Below the pieces are notes generated by a model that did no database searches, was not told the DNA's origin, and was given only the letters and a program-made list of their open reading frames with translations. Positions 24,526-36,061 of a DNA stretch of 64,000 bases are shown piece by piece. Source of the stretch: Solen grandis (Eukaryota; Mollusca; Bivalvia; Adapedonta; Solenidae); the NCBI GenBank assembly GCA_021229015.1, contig CM037791.1:1532103-1596102 (forward strand), read 5' to 3'. How positions within the stretch are numbered: position 1 is the stretch's first letter; every line of letters begins with the position of its first letter. The translations under genes were made by a program, and so were the position numbers.

Positions 24526-25680
24526 ACAAGAGGGCCATGATGGCACTGAATTGCTCACCTAAGAAAGATGATTATTTGAGACAGAAAGATGCTAGAATGT
24601 AAATAAGTGAAATCTGGCTTTTTTATATTAAAAGGGGCATAACTCCTAAATTAACAAACCATTATCAGCCAAAATAAAACCTGGTTGCGAGATTTTGATC
24701 ATAAATATTGTCTTGAAGTTTGAAGATGATTGCTCAAAAAATGAAGACAATAGGGTGTAAACAATGTGAAATCTAGCATTTTTTATAATAAAAGGGACAT
24801 AATTCCTGACCTTATTCGCCAATCTCAGCCATAATCAAACTTGATTGTCCAGCTGGCTTGCGGTAGGTCGGTGGTTCTACCCGGATGCCTCCGTGCATTC
24901 GGGGTCTTCCTCCACCTGTAATTAGCTGGACGTCGCTATATGATTGAAATACTGTCGAAGCGACAGTAAACTCAAATAGTCAAGTCTAGTCAAGTCAAAC
25001 TTGATTGAGACATTATGTTCATAAACATTGTCTTTAAGTTTAAAAGATGATTGCTCAAAAAATGAAGATGCTAGAGCGTAAACAAAGTAAAATCTGACTT
25101 TTTTTTTTTATATTAAAAAGGGGTTTAACTCTTGACCTATTCAACCTATCTCATCCATTATCAAACTCAATCTAGAAATTATGGTAATAAACATTGTCAT
25201 TAAGTTTGTAGGTGATTGCTCAAAAGATAAAGATGCTAGAGTGTAAACAATGATGCAAGAGTGTAAACCAAGAGAAATTTGGCATTTTTTTATATTTAAA
25301 GTGGCATAACTCCTTACCTAATTGACTGATCTCAGCAATAATCAAACTCAATCGAGACGTTATGGTCATATACAATGTCATAAAATTGAAAATGTTTGCT
25401 TAAAAGATGAAGATGCTAGAGTGTAAAAGTGGAATCTGGCATTTTTTTATATTAAAAGGGACATAACTCCTAACCTTTAAATTGACTGATCTTAGCCATA
25501 ATTGAACTCAAATGAGACATTATGGTCAAAAACATTGTCATGAAGTTTGAAAATAATTGCTTAAGAAATTAAGGTGCTAGAGTGTAAACATTAGAATGTT
25601 GACGACGCATGACATACACCGCACGACGGACACTCACAGGATCACAAAAGCTCACCCTGAGCTTTGCTCAGGTGAGCTAA
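24526..25680 (+). mobile_element. Tandem-core Helitron/HINE-like element carrying a SINE
   Basis: It opens ACAAGAGGGCCATGATGGCA (stem GGGCCAT/ATGGC) and TTGCTCACCTAAG. It closes with the strong hairpin CTCACCCTGAGC-TTT-GCTCAGGTGAG and CTAA. The core has about six ~160-bp units with GAAGATGATTGCTCAAAAAA and GGGACATAACTCCTAACC, unlike the core at 21818 although both ends match. A GACGACGCATGACATACACC/GCACGACGGACACTC stretch stands in the microsatellite position. A 147-bp SINE is inserted at 24848. Confidence 0.72.
24848..24994 (+). repeat. SINE (5'-truncated) with 13-bp target duplication
   Basis: TCAAACTTGATTG lies on both sides (24835-24847 and 24995-25007). The insert matches the SINE at 1291-1500 from CCAGCTGGCTTGCG through GCGACAGTAAACTCAAATAG. 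It ends in AGTC(AAG) tail units that are longer than in the other copy. Truncation at the 5' end and a long TSD fit LINE-driven target-primed reverse transcription. Confidence 0.88.
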
Positions 25681-26520
25681 CAACTGTGAGGTTTTTAAAT
25701 ATAAACTGCAAAAACTGATTATGATAAAGATGACCTTCTAGTTGTTTTTTGTTGTTGCTGTTTTTTTGTTGTTGTTGTTGTTTTTTATTATTTTTATTGT
25801 TTGTTGTTTTTTTTGGGGGGGGGGGGGGGGAAGTCACTATTTATCATTTTTGCTAGTTCTATTATTACTTTTTGCTCTTGTTGACAGCTAGAATCCAAAT
25901 TAATTATATTTGCAAGAAAAAAGTCAAACAATTCAATTCATCCTTTATCAAACCACACATAATTAAGATTCATAGGACCAATAGTAATCTATTTCACTAT
26001 TTAATCAGTTACAGAATTAACTTTTTTTTGTACTACACCATCCATCCTATTTAGCACTGGCATCTTTTGGAACAATTTATTTCTGTTGCTTCAAATCAAT
26101 GTTTCATAGAAAAAGAGTAATATAATTTTTCTATTATTTATTATATACATTTTTAGCGAGAGTCTGTAAACTGGAAAGAAAAAAGAATGTCCAAGATAAA
26201 CACAACAATTAAATGGGACATGCAATTATTCTGGCACTCAGCAGAACTTCATATATCCCATTCAAGGGGTATTCTTTCAAAGCTATTTTTTTTTAAATAA
26301 GAAGTAAAGAATCAAATCTGTTTTTCCCCCTTTTCATAAGTTACACAATGCCAGAGGTCATGGGTAAGGGTCAAGGTCACATGGACCTAAAATAGAATAG
26401 TTTTAACAAAATGTTTAATCACATAGATAATGAAATACAATACAAAATTGTCCACATGGATGCAATATTACTGGTAAGTACACAGCAGACCACTAATGTT
26501 GATATAACTTGTGGCCTATC
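25681..26520. other. Low-complexity and AT-rich DNA
   Basis: A TTG/TTTTTG-rich tract (25742-25815) runs into an uninterrupted G run (25816-25830). The rest is AT-rich with no supported gene. Confidence 0.7.
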
Positions 26521-26523
26521 CCC

Positions 26524-27429
26524 AGTCGAACCCCAGCTATTCAAAATCCCAGGGATCAGCATTTTATTTCGAGTAAGGCATGTATTCGAATAACCCAAAT
26601 CCCGTCGATCGTAAGAACAAAAGCCCATCCCACCCACTTTTTTCATGCAGTGAACGTAATATATAATGTGCACTTTTTAAAATATGTTATGATTAAGTAA
26701 TGTAAATGAAAATGACTAGAGATAATTAACTTTAATTTACAACTTCCATCTTCTTATGCATAAATGATTTCAATACAAACATAATCAATGCATACGTCAA
26801 AAACAAAGATACATACATACATGTACATTTATCAGGTCTGACTAAATCACAAGCGACAACATGTGCCAAATATCAATGCCATCTTGAAAAAAAGCAATGG
26901 ATAATTAATATTTAATTTAACGTTCATCTTTTCTCTGCATATATGCTTACTTCAGTACATATATGAACATTCATCATGTCTGAATAAACCAAAAGAACCT
27001 ACATGACTATCAACGTTACGTCAATGTTGTTCCTTTCCCAGCATATCCGAAATACTACAATCGTTACCTTTAAGACTGAACTGGACAAACATCCAATCAA
27101 TTAACAACTTAAGCAAACTGTAAGCAGCCGTATCCACCCATTTTGGTAACTAATTGATGTTCGCGCCTTTCCATTGTTTGTTTTCAAAATGTCGCCCGTA
27201 ATTAATGCTCATCAGCGACTTCGGATAAGGAGTTGCGAAAATCATACGAATTAATTGGCATGGGCCAAAAAATCTTTTCAGATGAGGCCAGGTATTCGAA
27301 TTGCACAAATTTGAATACCCAGATATTTTTTTATATAGAAATAAGAAGGATAGTGAGCGGGACCAACAAAGTATTTCAAATGACGCCGGGTATTTGAATG
27401 AGAGGTGGTGGAGTAACCGGGGTTCGACT
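26524..27429. mobile_element. MITE-like element with AGTCGAACCCC termini
   Basis: The left end AGTCGAACCCCAGCTATTC (26524) is matched in reverse complement by the right end GAGTAACCGGGGTTCGACT (to 27429) with three mismatches. Inner segments are also related (TATTCGAATAACCC; TATTCGAATTGCAC). There is no coding capacity. I could not identify a clear target duplication, so the superfamily is open. Confidence 0.5.
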
Positions 27430-27512
27430 TAAAATTCTTTAACATCTACATAGTTTATATTACCAGTAATTCTCTAGTTTCTTGTTAACATAATATTATA
27501 TGATTTGATATA

Positions 27513-28296
27513 CAGTAGAACCTCGTTATATCGAAGTCCTTGGGATCAAGCTGAAAACTTCGAAATAACGATTATTCGGATTAAAAATCCGATGGAAATT
27601 TCAGTTTGTGAGCGTGCATGTCTGCGTTTTCATTACCGATGCATATTGTGGAAATTGTTATGCCATGAAAACCACCTATTAGGTGTACATATATACTGTT
27701 TGCAAGTTATGAAAAGTAATGAAAATATATCATGATCTACTTAGATGCTTCTGATGAACATAATCATTCTACCATGTCAAACAGTGATACATATTTTTAC
27801 CGTCGATATGCTGCTTCAGGTAGCGTCGCATGCCGGTGACGAAAGCTATGATATGGAATGTACTAAAGATCTGACACCTGGGTTTTTCTTCTGGCACGTA
27901 CATATTATGCAACCTGTCAGACATTGATTAGCAATGATCAACATTTCTGGTGGGACACACGTTGCCCAATCCTATCTCGAAAAAGGTGTGAAAAACTTGC
28001 TGAGCCATCACTCCAATTGCCTCCCCAAAATAAACTGGGTTACTGACCCGGATACGAATGATAATAAGAATGATAATTAGTTCACAAAAATTTATGAAAT
28101 TTGACTTCGAAATAAAAATTGAAAAATGTACATTTATTGCGACCTCGGGACTGGAATTTTACTTCAAAATAACGAAATTCGGATTAAACATTTTATTTTT
28201 AGTTAAAATAAGGAGGGAAGAAATCGGGACCGAAAATAAACTTCGAAATGGCAAGGAATTCGGTTTAACGATGTTCGGTTTGGCGAGGTTCTACTG
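27513..28296. mobile_element. pogo/Tigger-type MITE
   Basis: TA precedes and follows an insert that starts CAGTAGAACCTCG and ends CGAGGTTCTACTG, a perfect 13-bp TIR. TA duplication with CAGTRGAACCTCG ends is typical of pogo/Tigger elements. Internal motifs repeat the idea in both orientations (ACTTCGAAATAACGATTATT near 27556; ACTTCGAAATGGCAAGGAAT near 28241; TTCGGTTTAACGATGTTCGG near the right end). The 784-bp body has no transposase frame, so it is non-autonomous. Confidence 0.82.
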
Positions 28297-28757
28297 TATT
28301 ATGAATATATGAATGCAATAAATCAGTAAACATACCAGTATCCATATTTTTGTTTTCATTGGAATTCTAAGTAATATGGTCTTAAATAGGTCTTTTAACA
28401 GTGAAAGGTCGAGGTGACCTGATAATACCAACAGTAATATTTGGCATCCAATGTTGGGCCCATTACAGTATAGTCTCTAGCACTAATAGAAAGTGGTCCA
28501 CATCAGAGTACTGTCACACTGGATTTTTATGCCACATTTTAATATCAAGATGGTACTATAGCAATGAATAAACTCTGCAGCAAAATGTTCTAAAGCTATC
28601 ATAGACCATGATTCATACACTTGCATCACTCCTAAGTCCTCATAGCTATCAATGTGAGTTTTCTATTTTTAGTACCAGAGACCATGCATGACTCAATCTC
28701 ATAAACTACCAAAATTAATGCTAGCCTTGTGACAAGAAAGAATGCTTTAAGTTCACC

Positions 28758-28985
28758 AGAGTCCTGCTATAGGCAACAATTGAGATACTGGAATGTAGGA
28801 TGTCAGTGTAGACCTCACTTAGTTGTTGTACTGGAGGTTTTACATTCAATGTGACAGTACTTCAGTCCTATAGCAACATCCAGCTTATTACAGATAGTGA
28901 ATGACCCAAAGTGAAGAGAGACACCCAGGTAGAAGCCCCAACCTACCTCAAGCCTGCTGGAAGGCTCATTTTATGGGTATAAAAT
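28758..28985 (-). repeat. Degenerate SINE (minus orientation)
   Basis: In reverse complement, TGTTGCTATAGGACTGAAGT then ACTGTCACATTGAATG matches the SINE central domain pattern (CGCTATATGACTGAAATACT). The head side has GAGGTAGGTTGGGGCTTC. Old and diverged. Confidence 0.5.
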
Positions 28986-30034
28986 GAATGCAAAGATGGA
29001 TGAAACTACAAATAGTACAACACTTAAGTCTCTATAATATTCAGTGGGAGGGGGCTAATAGTCAGTTTGGCTTTATGTAACTACTTCCATGTAAGAATAA
29101 TGAGCAAGAAACAGATATGACAAACAGTGTTATCTTGATTTTTCACCATTCTTTTTGCTCATAAATAAAAGTAATCACAACCTGCTACTAGGTGTGGGTC
29201 TTTAATTATACAGGCATATAGAACTACTTCAAATATCTTTTCTTTTTCGACTTCCAAATCACACAAGAAATGTTTGTCTATGATGGTGAAGTTTGCTTTA
29301 AAATTGATTATACACGCAGTCATGTAATATTCAAAAACAAAAACAAAAAAGAAAATTAAGTTTCTGCAACACTATGATAGTGAACTTATGAAATTTTAGT
29401 AATTTTTGTGCATAATATCTTGTCAAGTCAGAAGGGGTGTAAAATTTTGAACACCCATTAGCCATGCCAAGTAAACTTTAATTTATGTGCAGAGGGAGTG
29501 AAAAATCAGACCATTTTGATGTATTTTTTTTTATTTCACTACTTCAAATATAGAAAGTATAAGGAGCAAATCTACTGGATGGACAAGAAAGGTCTATTTT
29601 TTGAAACAAGTAACTTGACCATGATATTATATATATTTGTCAGATCTTCAAAGGGTGCATAATTATGTTATTCAAAAAAATGAAAATGCATGACAATGCA
29701 GTGGGTGGAAATGAAAGAACTGTTTTTTATTTAGCAGAAATGACTTTGACCTTGTAACTATGTAATTTCATGTTGTGTTAAACAATTTGATAAAGACCAA
29801 GTTTTTGTTAATATATCTCATATATCTCATCACAAATAAATAACCCTCATAGTTTTCCACTCATACCAACAGCAGTGTATGTCAACCCCAATATTTAGTG
29901 GTGAGGGACATCGTAACCCATCATACCAGATGAATCAAGATAAATACTTGGTATCTTCCCTATCAACTACCTCTGATGGAAGCGCTATATAAGTACCCTA
30001 TTTATCTTTTTCTGATTTCCACAACATGTAGTTG

Positions 30035-30302
30035 TGTGTTTGTTTTGTTGTATTTAACATCACACTGACAGCATTTCAGTCATATAGAGACATTGTATAA
30101 TCAAGACAGATACAGTGCTGCCAAACGATACCACATCCAATCACAATATCCTGACACTGGGCCCTGACACTGGGCCAACTATACATACTGAGCACCAAAA
30201 TGAGAGCTTAGCTTTTCACAACTCTGGTATGCCGCTATCTGGGATTGGACCCACAAGCTCCCATCCAAAAGGCGGACACTCTAACCGCTCTGCAACTGGG
30301 GA
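30035..30302 (-). repeat. tRNA-headed SINE (minus orientation)
   Basis: On the minus strand a tRNA-like head reads TTGCAGAGCGGTTAGAGTG (A box) and GGGTCCAATCCC (B box). The central domain is CTCTATATGACTGAAATGCT and the 3' part is TGTGATGTTAAATACAACA. The 76-codon open frame across it on the plus strand is incidental. Confidence 0.75.
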
Positions 30303-30589
30303 AGATACATACTATTGTTACTGCTGCTGTTCAAAGTTGTGGTGACAATATATCAGCTAGCTAATAACAGGTGTAGGGAGAACAAGTAAACAGAGATATC
30401 TAGATATAACTATTGACGTATGGCAAGCCAGACTGAATACCTTGTCCATTTAAATTGGAAATATTTCACATAGCAATGATTATGTGTAAAGTTCCTTTGT
30501 AATCAGATTAAACATGTGTCTTTATGACTGCAATTATGAATACAATTACCAACCCTATTTGCATGCTCTTTTGGTTCCTATAGGAAAGT

Positions 30590-31375
30590 TTGGGCGATTT
30601 CATTAGAGAGGGCCCATTATTCAAAATACATTATCTAGCGAAAGTAAGTGATAAAGATGTTCCTGAATTAAAAATTTGTACACATAAATGTAGAACAAGA
30701 GAATCTCCGTTAACCCAGAGAGTAAATTTTATTTTCACTGACATTTTAACATTCAATTTGCATAAACCAATTTGCATAAACATGTGAATTACCATGGTTA
30801 AACATACAGGAATGATCTTGTTAGCATATATTTGATCAAACTATCTAAATTCTTGCTAGTCAGAGCAGAGTTTTTCAGTAAATGAGCAATAAAAATGCAT
30901 AACATTAGGTATCAGCTACTAAATCAGTTTTGTCGGCTATGGAAACTGAAAGTAGGTCTGAGTGGAATCTGCTTTTATGGAATAATGATGTTACACAGGA
31001 AATTATTCCATGGGGAAAGTCAGTAGTTTGGTACCAATACTAAGACACAATCAATTACATGATCTAAGATACTGCAATTTCTATGCAATTTGTGGGAACC
31101 TCTTGCGCTACAGGAAATGTCTTGCTATTAGGTTTTGTTGAATCAGAGGATGGGTCTCACTAATAGATACAAAATAATGGTACTCTAAACTAAATGGATG
31201 GTTCAATTCAGTATAATGGGGAAGTGAAGCAAGTAGACAAACTGGGAAGCTACAGACAGGAATCTCACCTGTCACAAAATTTAACAGACCTGAACTCACA
31301 GGCCCCATTTTATTATATACACACTTGGTTTGAGATATGAACCACCAGAAAAACTGATGACTACTGGCACACCTC
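30590..31375. other. Intergenic DNA without supported gene
   Basis: Short open frames (65 and 89 codons) lack domains and splice context; nothing further seen. Confidence 0.5.
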
Positions 31376-31379
31376 ATTG

Positions 31380-31660
31380 TTATGTATTCTAGATTTAACG
31401 TCCCACCGACAGTATTTCAGTCATTTGGAGACAAAGTCTACTTGAGACAGATATTGCTGCCACACTGCACAGTATCACGACGTAGACATGTGGCATTATA
31501 CTACAAACCGGTCACATTACCCTGACACTGGGCTAACCAGTCCTGAAACTGCCCTTATATGCCAGTACCATTTTTTACAACTTTGGTATGTCATGGCTGG
31601 GGATAAAACCCACGACCTCCTGATTCCTGGGTGGACGCTCTAACCACTCGGCCACCAAAT
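31380..31660 (-). repeat. tRNA-headed SINE (minus orientation)
   Basis: The minus strand starts GGTGGCCGAGTGGTTAGAGC, a good tRNA A-box region, then GTCGTGGGTTTTATCC (B box, one change). The central domain has CTCCAAATGACTGAAATACT and the end is GTGGGACGTTAAATCTAGAA. It lies about 60 bases left of the Mutator-like element. Confidence 0.82.
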
Positions 31661-31718
31661 CACTCTGTATTCATTGCTTTCATCAATTTGATGTTTTTCT
31701 TGATGTTAATGAATATGG

Positions 31719-31833
31719 GGGTACGGACAACTGCCCCTTAGGACAATAGCCCCTTAGGATAACTGCCCCTAGGACAACTGCCCCTAGGACGATTGCCCCT
31801 GAGTTTTAATGAAAAAGAGGACAATTGCCCCTA
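31719..31833. repeat. Left MULE terminus of tandem GGACAACTGCCCC units
   Basis: Five to six units with small changes (GGACAATAGCCCC, GGATAACTGCCCC, GGACGATTGCCCC). One further unit at 31819-31832 is separated by GAGTTTTAATGAAAAAGA. Confidence 0.9.
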
Positions 31834-32627
31834 CTTTTAAAATATTACATATTTATACATTAAGATTTATGTACCACTGATTCTTGTGTATATTGAACTG
31901 AACATGTACATTGATAAACAATTGAATTTTTTTTCACTGTATGCAAAAAAAAAAGAAATGTTTTTGAATATTCTTCATCCCTCTCCCCCTCCCATCCCCT
32001 CTCTCTCTCAGATAATTATTAAATAAAATTATAATATGCATGTTTATTTATTATAAAAACATGGAAATATGCATAGCTTTAATAATAGAAAATAATATAT
32101 TGTCATTCATTATTTTGCTTTCATCAGTATAATTAGAGAGGGTGGTTGCTATCACCACCTGTTTGAGAATTTTTTTACACCTTTGCATCAAAGAAAAGCT
32201 TTAAATACAAATAAAGAAATTCATTACGTAATTAAGAAAACAAATCTTTACTCAATAGATTAATCATTAAAAATCATTGACACATTGCCCTGTTTACAAA
32301 CCTTTTTAAGTAAAACAAGATAACAATAGTAGTTTTTATAGGTAGTATTTCACACCTGATCGTTTCTTGTTTTCAATAATTTTTCTCAGATTAATTGGAA
32401 TCAGCAATTTTGTTAACATGTTTTTCATTTTAGTATGGTTGTTTGCAGTTGATGATGTTAGAACTTTTGATGATCAAAGGTTCTTTCTTTAATTTAATTA
32501 CATATAACTTCAAATGTACAATTGTATGTAAGTGAATTATCACTTCGCAAACTGATAATGAATAGCCCCTGCCTACTCTTATAAGTTGAAGTTTTGATTT
32601 TATTCTTATATTGTCCCTACCATAATC

Positions 32628-34098
32628 ATGGACATCATCAAGAATGAGAGAGGTGGTTTGAAGTTATGCTTTGAAGGTTACATGTACACCAAGAAGAACA
32701 CTGGCAAAAACAGAATTCGCTGGGAATGTTCAAAGAGACGAGCGTATTCATGCAAAGGTGCTGCTACAACTGATGCTGAGGTGAAAGAAGTCCTTTCTAC
32801 AACTCCCCATAGTCATGAAAGGGATGATGGTGCTGTGGAAGTAGCCAAGGCCATGATGAATGTGAAGGAAAACATCCTCATCAACAGAGGACAACCATGC
32901 CAGATTATAGCTGATGTTCTACAGACATGTTCTGCTGAAGCACGTACTGCCTTCGGGAAACTGGATACTGTCAAACGAAACATCCGTAGACAGAAGAAAG
33001 GAAGCCTCCCAAAAGAACCAGGATCTCGACAGGAACTCCATCTACCAGAAGAATGGAAGACAACTGGAGGTGTTGATGTAGTTCCATTCCTGATACATGA
33101 CAGTGGTGCAGACTCCAACAGTAGGATGCTGGTATTTGGAACCGAGCAAGGTTTACAGCATCTGTGTAGGTCAAACGTGTGGTTCATGGATGGAACATTT
33201 TCTACTGCACCAGCGATTTTCTATCAGTTGTTTGTGATTCGTGCACCATTAGGAGATACTGCTGTGTCTTGTGTCTATGCATTTCTGCCTGGAAAATCTC
33301 AGGAAGTGTATGAGGAATTGTTTCAGAGTGTTGTAAACGCGTGTGAAAGTTATGGCTTCAGTCCTGATCCATTAACATTCCTCACTGACTATGAGCAGGC
33401 TATCATTCGAGCAACTGAAACTACATTTGGACAACATGTGACATCTCGTGGCTGTTTCTACCACTTGACACAGAGTACATGGCGCAAAGTGCAGCAGCTA
33501 GGACTAACTGAGTTATACAAGGAAGATGAGAATGTGAAATTATTCTGTGGAATGCTGGATGGCTTGGCCTTTCTACCTATTGATGAAGTGTCAAATGGAA
33601 AGACATATTTGAAGGACATTACACCAGCTGGACTTGAGGACTTAGTGGATTACTTTGACTGTGTGTATGTTTCTGGGAGTTATCGTAGGATCCAGCCTCC
33701 TCCAGCAGCCAGGTGAAAACTGCCCAGCAATGCGTATGCGCAGAATCCCACCCCTGTACCCTCCTCCACTGTGGAATGTTCACCAGGCTACCTTAAATGA
33801 CGAGGACAGGACAAACAACTTATGTGAAAGTTGGAACCAGGGATTTCAGCAGTTGATTGGCCACCACCATCCATCTGTATGGACTGCTATAGATGGCATC
33901 AGAAAGGATCAGGCAATTGTTTCAACTGCCCTCCTTCAGGACCTGAATGGTGAACCCCCACGTAAGCGAGTGAAGAAGGTGACACAAGACCTGCAGCGAC
34001 GTCTAAAGAACCTGTGCCTCGACTTTGTGTCAGGACGTAAGACTGTTGAGGAGCATCTTCAAGGTGTTGGACGATGTATTAGATGGAAATGCCGTTAA
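32628..34098 (+). pseudogene. MULE transposase with FLYWCH zinc finger, one frameshift
   Basis: The open frame from the ATG at 32628 runs to about 33700, then continues one base out of phase to the stop at 34098 (about 490 residues in all). The N-terminal FLYWCH-type zinc finger is at residues about 10-65 (GYMYTKKN, WECSKRR, C43, H62, H64 pattern). The MULE catalytic domain follows with VWFMDGTFSTAP (first Asp, about residue 187) and FLTDYEQAI (second Asp), then CFYHLTQS. After the shift the conserved end reads WNVHQATLNDEDRTNNLCES and QQLIGHHHPSVW. The shift lies in a CCTCCTCCAGCAGCCAGG tract at 33692-33712. CAG|GTGAAA there resembles a splice donor, but the frame resumes at once, so an indel is more likely. 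Such proteins cut and insert the surrounding element. One lesion and clear TIRs and TSD suggest recent inactivation, or an assembly error. Confidence 0.85.
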
Positions 34099-34103
34099 AT
34101 GAA

Positions 34104-34516
34104 ATAATGCTGTTGAACATTTGAGCTGACAAAATGATTCTTTTTGCAAATGCAACTGCCAATGTATTTTTATGACAAATAAATAAATACATAAATACAT
34201 GCACATATTTTAAAGCTGAACAAAACAGAATAAAATTATGAAACATGTTTTTTTTTCTTTCTTGGTCCGAGTCCTGAGAGAGAGAGAGAGAGAATAAGGA
34301 TGAAATAGTGAAAGACAGACAGAATGATTGAAAAGGGGAGTGATAAGGGAGTGATAGATATACACAAAAATATCTATACATGCAAGACAGACAGAAACAC
34401 ACAAACATTCAAACACAATGTAGAAGAAGAAGAAAATAAAATATGAAATAAATATATGTATTATAAATTATAATACATTTATTTATAATATTATATAATA
34501 TATTGAACTTTTATTA
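34104..34516. other. AT-rich 3' part of the MULE
   Basis: It contains a (GA)n run (34278-34294) and AT-rich palindromic sequence (34440-34500). No gene. Confidence 0.6.
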
Positions 34517-34621
34517 TGGGTAGGGGCAATTGTCCTAAGGGGCAGTTGTCCACAGGGGCAATTGTCCTAGGGGCAGTTGTCCTATGGGGCAGTTGTCCTA
34601 AGGGGCAGTTGTCCTACACTC
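34517..34621. repeat. Right MULE terminus of tandem GGGGCAGTTGTCC units
   Basis: Six units of GGGGCARTTGTCCTA form the inverted counterpart of the left terminus. The last reads AGGGGCAGTTGTCCTACACT. Confidence 0.9.
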
Positions 34622-35006
34622 ATGAATATGGTATCAAACAAAGATTTAGCCCATTCTTCTAATTCCTATTTATATCATGATAAAGGCAATAAATGCAGAA
34701 AGTTGTAAGAATACAAGACGAGATGTGGCTATCTTCAAGAAATACTGTGAAATCATTAATTTTTGTGGGACACTACTTTCGTCGATTTTGTGGAAAGTTT
34801 AATCGACAAATATTAATCCTCACGAAAACTTGTTTCTTATATAGACTTCACATTTTCTAGGACATAGACCCACAAATAAATGTACCCGAAAAATTTCCAT
34901 AAGTACATAATCAACAAAATTTAATGTCAATGAAAATTGATGATTTTTCAGTATGCAAATTGCATATTCTACTACAGCTAGGTTTAATCATGATGCATGC
35001 AAGGGA

Positions 35007-36060
35007 AAATCAAAGAACCGATAGTCCTGAGAGCTGCCAATTAAAAAATACTGCTTTATTATCATAGTTTATAAGTTTGAGAAGGCAAAACATAATTGAA
35101 TAGAATCAGGGGCTCAAAATTAACACTCACATTTCGGCAATATGTAGAAAATGAAATTTGCAAGTTATGTTTTAAACCACTAGCATTTTTTTGCAAGTGA
35201 AAATTTTGGCTTAAATATTTTCTTAAACCTGTATAAATGAGATAATTTCAATAATATAATCAAATAACATCATCAAAACTATACAATGCTAGCTTTTTTT
35301 CAACATTGTTGTATGATGAGTATAAAATGCAGGTCCGGTCTGTAGACAACGGTACAGAACACACGGACATATATATATTAAAACATCTGCTGTTTTCAAT
35401 CAATATTTCCCCTAATGAATATTAATACTTGATACCACATTATTTTCTAGTTATGATTCTAATTCTTAAAGTTTAAAATTACAATGATAATATTTAATTT
35501 TCAATCAATAAAAAGTATCCACACCCTTGTAATGACCTTGGAAGCCTTTTTCACACTAGTCCCAGTTTCCAATGGGAACATGTCTGATGCTGATTTGGAT
35601 CATCAATTGAACAATGTGGAAATAAAAGATATCCAGTTTCTTTATTACATCTTGTGATGTCAATGAACTTTACACTGAATCTGAAATCAAAAAACCAAAA
35701 GAAGCACATAGATCTAAGGCACTGGCGATAAAGACAGTGAAGAAATGGGAAAAGAAGTTTGTTGTCAAACTTAAAATAAAGACGTCCAGGCTCAAAATTA
35801 ACAGAAAAAGAAAGTTTGCCAGTTATGTTTTAAAACAATCACATTTCTTTGCAAGTGGGAAAAAATAGTAAATTTGAGCCCTGGGAATAAAATCTTAAGA
35901 AAAGATACTATAACGCTCTGCTAAGATACTGTCATGATTAAGATTTGTTTTCGGTATTGAAGTTTAGACCAAGGCAGACTTGATTATAGGTCAACCTTGT
36001 TGAACTACTTTGCAAATGTTTATTTATAAAAACAAACAATAGCAATTTTGCTCTATCCGG
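35007..36060 (+). repeat. Dispersed repeat, copy 2 (interrupted)
   Basis: This has the same hairpin start (AGAACCGATAGTCCT) and GCTCTATCCGG end as 7942-8305, with ACTATAACGCTCTGCTAAGA in between. A 779-bp insertion at 35107-35885 accounts for the length difference. Confidence 0.75.
35107..35885. mobile_element. Non-autonomous element (hAT-like MITE) inside the dispersed repeat
   Basis: The termini are CAGGGGCTCAAAATT and AAATTTGAGCCCTGG(G), inverted and nearly complementary. The flanks are AATAGAAT (35099-35106) and AATAAAAT (35886-35893). The uninterrupted copy has a single AATAGAAT at 8139-8146 in the same position, so this is an 8-bp duplication with one later change. Internally, two related segments in the same orientation (about 35112-35210 and 35789-35855, with AGTTATGTTTTAAA) lie near the ends. 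No coding frame. Confidence 0.7.
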
Positions 36061-36061
36061 A

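Larger units (their letters stand above)
31719..34621 (+). mobile_element. Mutator-like (MULE) transposon with subrepeat-built TIRs
   Basis: ATGAATATGG occurs directly outside each end (31709-31718 and 34622-34631), a 10-bp target duplication within the Mutator range. The left terminus (31719-31833) and right terminus (34517-34621) are inverted relative to each other. Each consists of five to six ~16-18 bp units of the form GGACAACTGCCCCTTA. The body carries a FLYWCH/MULE transposase gene with one frameshift. The interior is AT-rich outside the gene. The element is otherwise complete. Confidence 0.88.

Noticed and set aside
30200..31660. tRNA genes suggested by A/B boxes (minus strand)
   Set aside because: The heads do not fold as complete tRNAs and are joined to the SINE central domain; they are SINE promoters.
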